Source: Symsagittifera roscoffensis
Lineage: Eukaryota; Xenacoelomorpha; Acoela; Convolutidae
Assembly (NCBI RefSeq): GCF_963678635.1
Contig: NC_087063.1
Coordinates: forward strand, 16,495,006 to 16,559,005
DNA length: 64,000 bases
Reading direction: 5' to 3'
Shown piece after piece: positions 50,576-63,400 of the stretch (position 1 is its first letter; the number at the start of each line of letters is the position of its first letter). The notes beneath the pieces are model-generated. The model ran no database searches. It was not told the DNA's origin and saw nothing but the letters and a program-made list of their open reading frames with translations. The translations under genes and the position numbers were made by a program.

Positions 50576-51420
50576 ATGTAATTTGAATGCTTTTCCATCT
50601 AGGTGAAAATGAAGATGTTTAGTTCTCTGGCCATGTGATTCTGGTATGTGGGAAATAGTGTTATTGACTCTTGAAGGTCCTTCGAACTTTAAACAGTCTT
50701 TTTCAGGTTCCCTTATGAAAGTTGAGAGTTCATGCTGCCATAAATGTGTTTTTCCAACACGGTAGCAGCCAAATGGTTCGCATAATTTGCGGTAGCAACC
50801 AAATGGTAACCATAATTGTCCGCTCAAATCTTGAGCGGTTTTTGAGCGGGATCTCGACCCGGGAGATGAAGCAGCTAGGTTTCGAAAACTTCCAAGAAGA
50901 AACCGGAATGTTTTATTTTTGTTTTAATTGAACATTAGTTTGAATTTTGTTGCGAAATTTGAACTTAACAATGGAGGGAACGACCAGTTTATAGAGCCCA
51001 TGTCTATATTTTCAAATTTGCAAAACTCAGTAATCAAAGTTGATATCAAATGAGTTGAAAGTTTCTCGTCAAATTTTAAATTCTTTCAATCTTTTTAGCC
51101 AACATTTTAAGTATAACTTACAAAACTGCGGAAAAATACGCCACCATTTTTCTCGCCAGATAAATCCAATGCTTGAGTCCTGATCATTCTTGATCAGAGC
51201 GGCGTTCTTTTTTTGCTGATTTTCAAAAGATAGAAGGCGAATTGTTCTACAGCTAAGGGCAAATAGTTGGTATAAAATAACGATGCACTCAGCTAAAATG
51301 GTCTATATTTAGTGCATTTGTTATCAGTCAGTAAAAGTTGCTGAGTTCTCATTGCAAATAGAGAATTGGGCCTTCTTTCTCATCATCAATTTGGACCGTG
51401 TCATTCTTGATAGAGTCTTT
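50576..51420. other. Intergenic region, no gene established
   Basis: A minus-strand frame at 50528-50827 (99 residues, with a repeated PFGCYR element) has mildly coding-like composition but no recognisable family and extends into the duplicated block, so it is not called. The remainder is AT-rich without features. Confidence 0.4.
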
Positions 51421-51990
51421 CTTTTTAACGCTGTTTTGTGCGCTTTTTTGAGTGCATTTCTTTGACACTTAAATCAATCTGCTGAAGGGTCTTTTAAAAT
51501 GGATATAGAAGGATTTTTACGATGTTCAGATCTTTTAAAGTACGATTGGGAATAGTTGCTGCAGGCGAAATTTTGAAAAAACATACCGTTTTTAGGCTTT
51601 TTTGGAAACTTTTGGCCAAAAAATCGTTTTTTTTGGCGCGGGCTCCTCCCGCAAAATTGGTCGCGCTCTCCCCCTTTTTTGGCGCGCTCTCCCCCTTTTT
51701 TGGCGCGCTCTCCCCCTTTTTTGGTGCGCGCTCCCCCCTCAAAGGCGCCTTTAGAAAAAATTTATGCAGGTCAGTCAGCCAAAAATTGATATCTCAAAAT
51801 AGTACAAAGGGGGACTCTTTGGGTCGGCAGGGGGTCAAATCCCTGAGAGAGGGCGTCCGCTACCCCCCCCCCCCCCCCCAGCCCCCTTAAATCCGCTGGT
51901 GCTACTACTGATCGGAAAAACCATCCAAATTGATTTAAATTGATTTTTTAGACACTTAATTTGATCCAAAATTCTTTAAAAAAATCCATT
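51421..51990. mobile_element. hAT-type MITE relative with internal tandem repeat
   Basis: It shares the GGCGCGCGCTCCCCC block, the AGGCGCCTTTAGAAAAA segment, a shared SGGTCARWCAGCCAAAAA-like segment and the GGGACTCTTTGGGTCGGCAG segment with the complete MITE. The right end reads AAATCCGCTGGTG instead of CCGCCCCTG. At about 51655-51725 a GGCGCGCTCTCCCCCTTTTT unit is repeated in tandem. The flanking sequence (TTTTAACGCTGTTTTGTGCG before; CCATCCAAATTGATTTAAAT-like after) is also present around the copy near 53 kb, so a larger segment was duplicated. Confidence 0.65.
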
Positions 51991-52410
51991 CAAAATCCAT
52001 TTTAGTTTGTAAAATGTACATTGTTTATAGATTTGGATCGATTTAAATCTATTTAAATTAATGCGAAACCATTTTCGTCAGTGCAGTCAGCACTGTAGCT
52101 TGCGTTCGTTGATTTACACAACTGTGCTTATTCTGCCTAATTTGCGTTCAATTTGTCCTTCACCTGAGATTTTGCTTGAGCTGTTTTCCGAATTTGTAGC
52201 ATGTTGCTCGTTTTGCATAGTTTAGTTCTCATTTCGCTGAGACCTCCCAGCTCGATTAATTTCGAAAAATTGAGTGTTTTACATCTAAAAGTACTTTTCA
52301 CTAAAATTAAATCAGATACTTGTGGGTTGAATGATATTGATTTTGTCTCGTTAAGGGTTGGGGATATGATGGAATAAAGCACATAACTCCCCTTTTTGTT
52401 TCTGTTCAAG

Positions 52411-52559
52411 CCCTGTATGGTGACAACGCGATCAATATCATCGACGATGCGAACATGGCTTCAGAAATGATACAGGCACTCGGGTTCGAGCAGAATTCGG
52501 CAACTGTCATCCATCTACATGACAGAGTAGGGCGCAGAATTATGTTCAAATTCGGAATT
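52411..52559 (+). CDS. Candidate internal exon of an unidentified host gene
   Basis: An open frame with balanced GC content and codon use, preceded by a pyrimidine-rich acceptor (TTTTTGTTTCTGTTCAAG) and followed by a good donor (GTGAGT at 52560). The 49-residue reading includes INIIDDANMASEMIQALGF. It resembles the block at 59864-60075 in the pattern N-[IV]-[IF]-D followed by S-E-M-[IL]-Q. I do not know the family. Partner exons must lie elsewhere. Confidence 0.4.
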
Positions 52560-52949
52560 GTGAGTCCTTTTAAACTACAATCATTCCTTTTAATAATATT
52601 TTATGACGTAGCAAAAAGCTGGGAGGTTCGTAGTCTATAAGGATTTTTGATTTTTAAATTAGGCTACTCGTATGAGGGCGAATCCCTAAAAGTTCGGTAA
52701 CGCGGTTGTCTCTGTCTGGGGATCGAGCCCCGGCTTGATTTTTTTTCAGAATGTTTGAAGTTTTAGAAAAAATCACAGAAAAAATTGGTTAATCGGACTT
52801 TTATTTGTCTGCTTATCTTTTACTGCTTAGTTGCCATATTGTAGGATTTTTTTTTGGTGTGGCCAGCAGTTTTTTTTCCTAGATGCAACTTTTTTTTAAT
52901 GTATTTCTGTAATTTATAAAATAATTGCCCGACATTGTATGTTTTCTTT
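52560..52949. other. Putative intron, no feature
   Basis: AT-rich DNA following the candidate donor at 52560. No gene or repeat recognised. Confidence 0.35.
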
Positions 52950-53400
52950 TGTTTTAACGCTGTTTTGTGCGCTTTGTTGAGTGAATTTCAAAATAATTCA
53001 AAAATTTTGCCGATTTTTTTAGGTCAACCAAGTTGACTTTCTGAACTCTCCCAAATGATTCTAAAGACCCTATTTCGACAAATGTTTCTGCGCCGCAAGC
53101 AAAATTTTGAAAAAGGCATTTTTAGGCACTTTTTGGAAAATTTTTACAAAAAATCTTTTTTTTTGGCGCACGCTCCCCCCTCAAAATTGGTATATTTTAT
53201 GCCAAAAGATTTATGGGGGTCCGTCAGCCAAAAATAGATATCTCAAAATAGTACAAAGGGGGACTCTTTGGGTCGGCAGGGGATCAAATCCCTAAGAGAG
53301 GGCGTCCGCTCCCCCCAGCTTCCCCCCCTAAATCCGCTGGTGGCTTTACTGAGTCGGAAAATCCATCCAAATCGATTTAAATCAATTTTTTAGTCACTTT
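52950..53400. mobile_element. hAT-type MITE relative, second diverged copy
   Basis: It parallels 51421-51990: the same TTTTAACGCTGTTTTGTGCG lead-in, the AGGTCAACC segment, the GCGCACGCTCCCCCCTCAAAA block, the CAAAGGGGGACTCTTTGGGT segment, and AAATCCGCTGGTGG near 53330-53343, followed by the same CCATCCAAAT sequence. It is more diverged than the complete element at 49.9 kb. Confidence 0.6.
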
Positions 53401-53699
53401 CAAAAAAATTTCGTGCAAAACAAAGTTTTAGAAATTAAAATTTTTTATGTCAAAAACTTGATATGCCATGTTTTTTGTTTTTAGCGCATTGAGCGGCTTA
53501 AAGTGGCATTTTTGGCTCAATGAACGCATTATTGGCTTTTTGGCTGCTCGTTAAAACTTAAAGACTTATTTAATGATGTTTGATGTGTTTCATGACTATT
53601 TTCTGATTTTTTTCTTCAATTTTTACTCTTTTTTTTTCAATTTTAGCATTTCCATCTTTTTCGCTAGTTTTCAGTGCTGGGCTTGCGTTGAATCACAAG

Positions 53700-55200
53700 T
53701 GATGCGAAACGCCGCTTCGCTTCTGTGTTCCAATTGGAATTATAAACGCGCATTATATTTCGTTCTGAAAAAGCATCAGTGGCAATATAATTAATCTAAT
53801 TGAACCGAAGCAAGCAGTTTGCTCTTAATAAAAGTTTACCTTGCCCCAAATCTGTCACTTTTCACTTAACGTAGCTCGTGTTATGATGAAAATTTATAAT
53901 TGAAGTTTTTCTCGGTTTTTGAAAATACTTTATCAGATTTTTTGAAACAAAAAGATCGTTATATACGATACAGAACGCTCGAACATTCGATATTTTGCGC
54001 TGATACACAAGCAGTCTCTTTAATCCTACTTTCGAAATAAAAATAGAAAATTTATGCCTGTGATGGTTATTTTTATTCAGTCAATTTTTACTTTTAACCT
54101 ATATTTTAGATCAACAACCTAGATTTACAAGGTTTTTCAACATCTGGAAAATATTGATATCAGGAGCTCAAATATATGGATAATTTCACCAGTGGTTATT
54201 TTTCGTAACGTTATGGACATTTGAAAATTGCTAATTTGGCCGGTTTGCATTATTTAAAGCGCAATATTCTGCGTTCTTATAACACGCGTATAAGATGCGT
54301 TCTTTGAGCATTCAAAATAAAATTGAGGCAAACCATTTGGAGTTATCATTAGCTAAGAAGCTGACTACATCCCTTTGTTGTTAACATTAGCGTTTCATTT
54401 AAAGAAAAAAATGAAAATAAACGTTTTCCAAATTTTTCGTCAATTTTTTGACCGAAAAAAAAACATAATCACCATTAAAAGGCTGCCAAAACTTTCAGGG
54501 CGGAACATTTTTGTTATTTTCATTGAGAGAATTTTTATATAATTCTACTATTATTTTTAACTATATATACAAAGTGTGATATATCAAAAATAAACCTCCG
54601 TAAATGCAATTTAAAATACAAAGTGATACATGCAACGTACATGAACGGATATTAAGAATAACTAAACTGCTCGTATATCAGCGCGCCGTGCCCTGAATGT
54701 TCCAACTGCACTTTAAGGCCAACTAAATTTCTTTGTGGTGCAAATATGGCAAAAGAGTCAATTAATTTTTTTTCATCAATTTTTCCCACGAGAGCTATAA
54801 TGAACTACAAAGGGTTGTATTTAGCGCATGTCTATAACAATACGAAATGATTTACTTCTTAATTCTTAAAAGGGTGTCGAAAATTGACTAAGAACCGACC
54901 CAAGCATAACTATTCCGTTTTCTTTGAAATTCGGAACAACTAGCCTGCCTCAATGCAATTAAGAACAATTAATGTGCCAAATCGCCGCTGAAGTATTTTT
55001 TAAAAAGCTGTATCGCGCGTTAATTATCACAACTTGCCAAGTTGGCAATTTTCAAACCTGGTTTACATTGAAAAAAAAACTACAGGTAAAGCATCTTTTT
55101 AAATTTGAGCTCACAACATCAATAGTTTTCAGATGATGTTTAAGAAATCCCGTCAAAAATTGCAAGTTATTAAGCCGGAAAAAACACCGCGAGCACAAAT
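53700..55200. repeat. Oldest copy of the 53.7/56.8/61.7-kb repeat family
   Basis: It shares order and words with 56750-59250 and 61700-63950: the ATTTCGTTCT...GAACCGAAGCAAG segment, ACTTAACGTAGCT, CGAACATTCGATATTTTGC-type sequence, TTATTCAGTCA, and a TTTAAGAAATCCCGTCAAAAATTG-like end. Identity is clearly lower than between the other two copies. No gene is supported inside. Confidence 0.6.
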
Positions 55201-55272
55201 ATTCCGTCATTATATCCGAAAGTTGGAACAATTAACGTATGAAATTTGTGAGTTAAATACTTTTTGTTCTAG

Positions 55273-55543
55273 TCGGGTTGGATGCCCGGCTTCGTCGCTG
55301 GAGGAAGTACTGCCTATCTCGAACACGTCCCATTTGAATCATCAGGACTCACAGACGTTGACCTTCAAAAAATGAGGGACAAGTTTAAAGATCATTTCCC
55401 GAGATCTATGAAGGCGTTCCGAGTAGACAGCTCTTTGAGTCTGGGCCGATACGGTGTCATTCCGTTCGCATATCATCCCGACAAGTACACTCTTCTCCCT
55501 CAAGTGAACAGTCTCAAAATCAGTGAAGGCAACATGGACACAG
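55273..55543 (+). CDS. Candidate internal exon of an unidentified host gene
   Basis: Acceptor TTTTTGTTCTAG precedes a 90-codon open block beginning SGWMPGFVAGGSTAYLEH and ending at a donor ACAG/GTAATA (55544). Codon use is balanced and unlike the AT-rich surroundings. The block includes LSLGRYGVIPFAYHPDK. No family is recognised. Read without splicing it stops at 55563. The next candidate exon (55586-55660) does not join in phase. Confidence 0.45.
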
Positions 55544-55556
55544 GTAATACTAAACA

Positions 55557-58500
55557 AAAATAAAAAGCTTGTAATTCTTAATCAGGAGCGCTCCAGCGGT
55601 TTCCCTGAAGAGCTGAACAGCTCGTATGTTGGTCCTTTCCCTTGTGAATTAATCGTCTAAAAAGAAAAGCAGGAAAAAGCTACTATTGGGTAAGTAGCAC
55701 AGATCTCTCAGTACAAACTCACTCATATTTGCATAGATTTTTTAGTAGGAAAAATTCTGATTTTCTTGAGTTATATACTATCTAAACTCTTTTTTAAAAC
55801 TGCTTTTTTGGGACCTCTTCAATTATTGTGATCAGTAAGTTACAAACGATGACATCATCTTATATAGACTACATGAGATACAGTTGGGTTTTCTCGAGGG
55901 GTGGATCTCGAAAAAAATCCCGACTGAACTGATTCTCTTAAAAACGTCTGAGCAAACTTCATTTTTTCGGAGCGCGCTTCAGCCTCAAAGTTATTATACA
56001 TTGACGCCAAGATGTCTTCATAAAAATTAGAAAAATAAATCAGAAAAAGACAGAATTATAAGATCAACGCCTGCATTTAGCCCTCTATGCCCGTATGTTT
56101 AGATAATCAGAGCTCGATCGAGTTTGAAAAGGCTTTTGTTTATAAAAATGAAACAGTTTTCTTTTTTCAAACTTTCCCCGCTTACGCAAAATCTAGTAAA
56201 ATAGATGTTGAATTTTGCGTCTATTAACGCAATTTTTGGACCCATCATCTTACCTCAAGTCAACCTGAGAAATATTAAAGTGACGCGAACGCTAGGCTTT
56301 ATTGGAAACTGGAAAAAATTATCAATTATCCAAAATTGGCCAAACTAGCATAGCGGTGTCGAAACAATCATAGGTGAGACAAATTTTTCAATTTTGAGAT
56401 CAGTGCATCAAAATTTTTCAGAGTGTGTGAGGTTATCTGTATCAAAAGATGAAGCTTTGAGTGTTCTGATTGCTCCTTGAAGTCGCTGAAAATTTTTTTT
56501 GATTTATAATTGATGAAACAAAATGTTACTTTTCCATTTTTTTTATTTTTACCCCCTTTTAGCGCATCTGTTGCTCTGGCTCTCCCAATCTTCAAAGAAC
56601 ACCTTCAACCCAGAGAAAGTTTGACAGATTTTTTATATACCATCAAGAAGATGTTTTTGTCTTTAGGTCAAATGTGTAGAAAAATATTTCACCTGTAATT
56701 AATTTTACCAAAATTATAAAGATTTGTTTTTGGGACCACTTTTACGGCTATAATTAAAATTTGGATGATAAATGCGCTATACATTTCGTTCTTTTAAAGA
56801 GTATGTGGAAAAATAATTTGAACTGAAGCAAGAAAGTTGGTTAGAAGCCCTCATAGGCGAAGGACCGAATGGGCAAAAACAACAATCAGCTAATCAGATT
56901 TCAGTGTTTCCAAATTTGGAGAAAAAAAAGCGTGAGAATCTCAAAGAAAGTAAGCATTTCTGTGGACTTAATATTAATATTGGTCGAATATGAAACGACA
57001 GAAAAACGCAAAACTTTCAAATTGTCATTGACCGCCGGCGTGTTGAAACAAATTTTATGTTTCAAGGGTTTCGTTATAAAGGAAGCAAAATACTGCTTCA
57101 TTTAATTCTTTTTAATTGAACGGCAAATGAAAAGACTTCAATTTTTAAAAAGTCTTTCAATTTTTTTTTATTTCGCCCATGGGGTTTTCGCCTATTCGGT
57201 TTTTCGGCCATAAGAATAGCCGCCAGAAAATAATACGTTACTCGCGTGAAAAATATCATTTTATACTTAACGTAGCTTGTGGGGTGATAAAAAAGAAATA
57301 GAAGACTTGACACTTTTTCAAAATTCAATTTTTTTTGCAACAAGAAGCTTATGAAATACAATAAAAGACAGTCAGAACATTCAAGATTTTGCTGTTATAT
57401 GCAACTAGTCGTGTTAATGCGACTTCCGAGGAAAGCGGAATAATTAGATTCTGCCGATTTTTTATTCAGTCAGTTTTTGACTTTATAACTGAGCTGAGCA
57501 ATTTTGACGGACGTTTTTGCATCATCTGAAAAAATTTGTTATTCAAAGCTCAAAAAAAACCGCAACTGATAATTTTTTATAAAGTTACAGGAGTTAAAAA
57601 TGGCTATGAATTGAAGAAAAACTCAAAACAATTTTTTTTCCATTTATTTTGTCAAAATTTTAAACAAAAAACATTTCAATTGGCCTTAAAGTGAAGTCAG
57701 ATTATTCAAGTTTTCGCTCTGATTTACGTGAGTCTTGTTTTATTCAATTTAGAATTGTTTTACTTTCCGCTAAGGCCGAATTAGGCCGAAATATGACGCC
57801 TCAATTATCCCATATTGACCAGGTGATAACGTTAGAGAAAAAAAATCCATTTTTAAATTTCTTTTTAATTTTGATTTCAGTCAAAAGTTTTTCAATTTTG
57901 TATTTTTCGGATTTCGTCGTTTTCAAAAACTTGTCATAATTAGTTATATGAAAAGTCAAAACTTGTCTGCAGATAAATCATACCGAGCACAAATATTGGT
58001 ATGACATGTATACAGAATGGTTCTCAACATACAGTATGCGTATGCGTATTGCTACTCATTCGTTGAAAACCTTTCAACGCAATCAGACCGGATATGAATA
58101 TGATGTTGCAGTTTTTCACCTTCACCACCCAAAATTTCATTTTTCCTATTTTGTCGGAAGAGTTCTTTTTTTCCGACTTTTTAATTTTTTCTAAAGGTGT
58201 GCAAAAGGCAGTTTTGCTACATTTCTCGCAAAACTATGCATGCAATTCAAATTTTTTGGCTCTTTTTTTTTTCCTCCCACCTGCGAAATTTTACCAGTAG
58301 ACCTATTGTTCGCATTGTCCGATTGCTACAAAAATTGGCATGGAGACTGATTAGGCCGTGAAAAACATATTCGGTCTTCATACATAACCTTGTAAAACCC
58401 CTCGTTACACCATACAATTGATGCTTCAGTGAGGATGAAGAAAAAAAGCTAAGTTTTTCTATTAAGTCATTTAAATGTTCAAAGTGATGTTCTTCTATTA

Positions 58501-58979
58501 AGTCACAGAGAAAGTTCGCTATGTTCAAAGAGAGATTAACAATCAATTTGTTACTAAAAAAAAGGTACAAAAATTATCCGGGAAAGTTTTAGATACGCTA
58601 CTGCTGCCAGTAAAGTAAGTCTAAGCCAAAGCTAATGGCAAGAAAACTTTGAGCTAAAGTTTAGGCATAGTGATAAAATCTGGCCGAAAACTGAAACCGA
58701 TTTCCTACGAACTTGATTGTCTATGACTATGTGACTTAAAATCTACTCCTATTCGAGTCTCAGACATCATTCTAAGACCTGAACGTTCGACCGAAAAGTT
58801 CAACCAAGACTGTTTGTTTCAGTGCGCTTGTTTCGAACGAACTTTAAACTCTATTGAAAAAATGGATAAAATTTACAAAAAAAACATTTAATTTCAAAGT
58901 TTTTTCAATTTGTGTTTGTAAATCATCCCCCTACATGCTATTTAATGTACGATTAAAAAATACATTTCGCATATATCAA
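55557..58979. repeat. Segmental duplication, copy 1
   Basis: It corresponds nearly base for base to 60444-63953; equivalent words lie about 4.95 kb apart. Copy 2 has a ~50-base insertion near 61000-61045 and small indels. The segment starts with a short coding-like 3' end (ERSSGFPEELNSSYVGPFPC, stop at about 55658-55660), followed by a degenerate MITE relative at about 55885-56040 and long AT-rich non-coding DNA. Short frames within it are preserved only because of the duplication. Confidence 0.88.
55586..55660 (+). CDS. Candidate terminal exon, copy 1
   Basis: After TTCTTAATCAG, an open block ERSSGFPEELNSSYVGPFPC runs to a TAA. The same block with one change (S to T) follows CTCAATCAG in copy 2 (60475-60551). 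Conservation of the frame and an acceptor-like start suggest a real 3' exon duplicated with the segment. The parent gene is unknown. Confidence 0.35.
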   Translation, partial: ERSSGFPEELNSSYVGPFPCELIV

Positions 58980-59383
58980 GGCAAAAACTATTTGTACCTT
59001 TTTGGAACGATTTTTAAGATATAATAAATATTCGCTTACGCGTTATTACCACGAAATCGAGCGGTAATTATCGCTTGTTAATTATAACAATTTTGACAAA
59101 ACCCCCATGAGTGCGCAAAAAAGATCACAAAAGAAATATCTTTTTAAGTTTGAGCTCAGGACAACAGTGTTTTCCAATTTTTTTTAAGATCCGTCAAAAA
59201 TTGTTAGTTAAACAGTTGAAACTTGTTTGGAGAAAAAAAACCACCCAAGCACAATAAAGTCGGAACCTTGAGTGCCAAACTTATCAAAATGCTGAACGAT
59301 TAATCAGGGCAATAACAACGGTTTCCAAATACTTATTTTATTTAATTTGGTCTTTTATCGTATTTTAGTATTTCCTTATTCGT

Positions 59384-59740
59384 CATGGGCGTATCTAGGA
59401 TTTTCTCGAGGGGGGAGGGGCTGGCGGATTTCCAAAAAACTTTCGAAAAATTTGTCGACCTTTTTTTTGAGTCGACCAAATTAATTTTTCGAGCTCTCCC
59501 AAAGCACAAAAAAGTCCCTGTTTTGCCCATAATTTCTGCTCCAAATTTTTTGTTTTGGCCAAAGTTTTGAAAATTGGCGCGCGCTCCCCCATCAAAATTA
59601 GTATATATTGGCGCCAAAGGCGCCTTTAGAAAATTTTTAGGGTCCGTCACCAAAAATGGATATTTCAAAATAGTACAAAAGGGGGACTCTTTGGGTTGGC
59701 AGAGGGTCGAATCCCTGAGAAAACGAGCGTCCGAATTCTG
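59384..59740. mobile_element. hAT-type MITE copy
   Basis: It starts CATGGGCGTATCTAGGATTT with a following CTCGAGGGGGG, then the GTCGACC segment, GAGCTCTCCCAAAGCAC, GGCGCGCGCTCCCC, GGCGCCAAAGGCGCC palindrome and GGGGGACTCTTTGGGT. Its right end is degenerate. It sits between the end of segmental copy 1 and the exon-like block at 59864. Confidence 0.7.
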
Positions 59741-59863
59741 TACCTTACAACTTATTTTCCCCTCCGCCTTTTGCAAAAAGAGGAGAGTGAAGTTAACAAG
59801 ATCCTCGGTGTTTGCTTTTCTTCTGGGGTTATTCCTCTAATTATTTTTTGTTTTCAACCACAG

Positions 59864-60075
59864 TGGAGTCGATTGAGAGTCCAGTGAATGTATTCGATGG
59901 ACAAGAAATTGTGGGTTCAGAGATGCTACAGTTCTTCAACAAACACGTCAATGCCTCCATCAGAGGATTTACCATCTACGACCACCTCAAGAAACGCCAC
60001 TGTTTCGAGCCATCTCAGATTCTTTTTTTGGAACCAGACAAGCTCTACTCGCTTCAAGCATTTGTATTCAATTAG
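59864..60075 (+). CDS. Candidate 3' exon of an unidentified host gene
   Basis: Acceptor TTTTGTTTTCAACCACAG precedes an open block of 70 codons with balanced codon use, ending TAG at 60075. It includes VNVFDGQEIVGSEMLQFFN and FTIYDHLKKRHCFEPSQILF. The first half aligns loosely with the candidate exon at 52411-52559, which suggests paralogous exons of a duplicated gene family. I do not recognise the protein. Confidence 0.45.
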
Positions 60076-60243
60076 CTGGGTTGACAAAAAGTTCTACTCA
60101 TACAATTCCCAGTTATGGCCTATACATTATATACATTCATCATATTGCATATGGCACACTCTTTGACTAGCTTTCTCCTGATTTGGTTTGCATTGGTTGC
60201 AACATAAATCCACGACCTCGAACCGGGTCCTATTATGAAACTG

Positions 60244-60443
60244 NNNNNNNNNNNNNNNNNNNNNNNNNNNNNNNNNNNNNNNNNNNNNNNNNNNNNNNNN
60301 NNNNNNNNNNNNNNNNNNNNNNNNNNNNNNNNNNNNNNNNNNNNNNNNNNNNNNNNNNNNNNNNNNNNNNNNNNNNNNNNNNNNNNNNNNNNNNNNNNNN
60401 NNNNNNNNNNNNNNNNNNNNNNNNNNNNNNNNNNNNNNNNNNN
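60244..60443. other. Assembly gap, 200 N
   Basis: Exactly 200 N, a placeholder. It falls at the boundary of the second segmental copy, so the true distance and the sequence joining the candidate exons are unknown. Frames spanning it are artefacts. Confidence 0.98.
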
Positions 60444-63400
60444 AACCAAAATAAAAAGCTTGTAGTTCTCAATCAGGAGCGCACCAGCGGTTTCCCTGAA
60501 GAGCTGAACAGCTCGTATGTTGGTCCTTTCCCTTGTGAATTAATCGTCTAAAAAGAAAAGCAGGAAAAAGCGAATTTTGGGTAAGTAGCACAGATCTCTC
60601 AGTACAAACTCACTCATATTTGCATAGATTTTTTAGTAGGAAAAATTCAGATTATCTTGAATTATATACTATCTAAACTCTTTTATAAATTTGCTTTTTT
60701 GGGACCTCTTCAATTATTGTGATCAGTAAGTTACAAACGATGACATCATCTTATATAGACTACATGAGATACAGTTGGGTGGCTCTAAGGTTTTCTTGAG
60801 GGGTGGATCTCGAAAAAAATCCCAACTGAACTGATTCTCTCAAAAACTTCTGAGAAAACTTCATTTTTTCGGAGCGCGCTTCAGCCTCAAAGTTATTATA
60901 CATTGGCGCCAAGTTGTCTTTATAAAAATTAGAAAAATAAATTAGAAAAAGATAGAATAATAAGATCAACGCCTCTATTTAGCCCTATATGCCCTTTACA
61001 TTGTTTTTTACGAGTTATTCTAAGAATTTAGTCAAATTAATGCCGTATGTTTAGATAATCAGAGCTCAATCGAGTTTGAACACGCTTTTGTTTTTAAAAA
61101 TGAAACAGTTTTCTTTTTTCAAACTTTCCCCGCTTACGCAAAGTCTAGTAAAATAGATGCTGAATTTTGCGTCTATTAACGCAATTTTTGGACCCATAAT
61201 CTTACCTCAAGTCAACCTGAGAAATATTAAAGTGACGCGAACGCTAGGCTTTACTGGAAACTGGAAAAAATTATCAATTTTCCAAAATTGGCCAAACTAG
61301 CATAGCGGTGTCGAAACGATCACAGGTGAAATAAATTTTTCAATTTTGAGATCAGCGCATCAAAATTTTTCAGAGTGTGTGAGATTATTTGTATCAAAAG
61401 ATGAAGCTTTGAGTGTTCTGATTGCTCCTTGAAGTCGCTGAAATTTTTTTTTGATTTATAATTGATGAAACAAAATGTTACTTTTCCATTTTTTTTTATT
61501 TTTACCCCCTATTAGCGCATCTGTTGCTCTAGCTCTCCCAATCTTCAAAGAACACCTTCAACCCAGATAAAGTTTGACAGATTTTTTATATACCATCAAG
61601 AAGATGTTTTTGTCTTTAGGTCAAATGTGTAGAAAAATATTTCACCTGTAATTAATTTTACCAAAATTATAAAGATTTGATTTTGGGACTACTTTGACGG
61701 CTATAATTAAAATTTGGATGATAAATGCGCTATACATTTCGTTCTTTTAAAGAGTATGTGGAAAAATAATTTGAACTGAAGCAAAAAATTTGGTTAGAAG
61801 CCCTCATAGGCGAAGGACCGAATGGGCAAAAACAACAATCAGCTAATCAGATTTCAGTGTTTCCAAATTTGGAGAAAAAAAAATGTGAGAAACTCAAAGA
61901 AAGTAAGAATTTCTGTGGACTTAATATTAATATTGGTCGAATATGAAACGACAGAAAAACGCAAAACTTTCAAATTGTCATTGACCGCCGGCGTGTTGAA
62001 ACAAATTTTATGTTTCAAGGGTTTAGTTATAAAGGAAGCAAAATACTGCTTCATTTAATTCTTTTTAATTGAACGGCAAATGAAAAGACTTTCAATTTTT
62101 AAAAAGATTTTTTATTTTTTTTATTTCGCCCATGGGTTTTTCGCCTATTCGGTTTTTCGCCCATAAGAATAGCCGCCAGAAAATTGCTCTTAATAATACG
62201 TTACTCGCGTGAAAAATATCATTTTATACTTAACGTAGCTTGTGGGGTGATAAAAAAAGAAATAGAAGACTTGACACTTTTTCGAAATTCAATTTTTTTC
62301 GCAACAAGAAGCTTATGAAATACAATAAAAGACAGTCAGAACATTCAAGATTTTGCTGTTATATGCAACTAGTCGTGTTAATGCGACTTTCGAGGAAAGC
62401 GGAATAATTAGATTCTGCCGATTTTTTATTCAGTCAGTTTTTGACTTTATAACTGAGCTGAGCAATTTTGACGGACGTTTTTTGCATCATCTAAAAAATT
62501 TTGTTATTCAAAGCTCAAAAAAAAATCCCAACTGATAATTTTTCATAAAGTTACAGGAGTTAAAAATGGCTATGAATTGAAGAAAAACTCAAAACAATTT
62601 TTTTTTCATTTATTTTGTCAAAATTTTAAACAAAAAACATTTCAATTGGCCTTAAAGTGAAGTCGGATTATTCAAGTCTTCGCTGTGATTTACGTGCAGT
62701 CTTGATTTATTCAATTAAGAATTGTTTTACTTTCCGCTAAGGCCTAATTAGGTCGAAACATGTCGCCTCAATTATCCCATATTGATAAAGGTAATAACAT
62801 TAGAGGGAAAAAATACATTTTTAAATTTCTTTTTAATTTTGATTTCAGTCAAAAGTTTTTCAAAGTTATATTTTTCGGATTTCGTCGTTTTCAAAAACTT
62901 GTCTTAATTTGTAATATGAAAAGTCAAAACTTGTCTGCAGATAAATCATACCGAGCACAAATATTGGCATGACATGTATACAGAATGGCTCTCAACAGAA
63001 AGTATGCGTATGCGTATTGCTACTCATTTGTTGAAAACCTTTCAGAGCAATCAGAGCAGTTATGAATATGATGTTGCAGATTTTCACTTTCACCATCCAA
63101 AAGTTCATTTTGTCCTATTCTATCGGAAGAGTTCTTTTTTTCCCGACTTTTTAATTTTTTTAAATGTGTGTAAAAGGCAGTTTTGCCACATTTCTCGCAA
63201 AACTATTCATGCAATTCAAGTTTTTTGGCTCTTTTTCGTTTCCTCCCATCTGCGAAATTTTACCAGTAGACTTATTTTTCGCATTGTCCGATTGCTACAA
63301 AAATTGGTATGGAGACTGATTAGGCCGTGAAAAACATATTGGGTCTTCATACAAAACCTTGTAAAACCCCTCGTTACACCATACAACTGATGCTTCGCTG

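Noticed and set aside
52137-52409. 90-aa minus-strand ORF
   Set aside because: It has no domain and no conservation clue, and it abuts a candidate exon on the opposite strand. Random open frame is the simplest explanation.
56869-57105. 78-aa ORF present in both segmental copies (also 61822-62058)
   Set aside because: It is preserved because the DNA is duplicated. An antisense frame is equally preserved, and neither has recognisable features.
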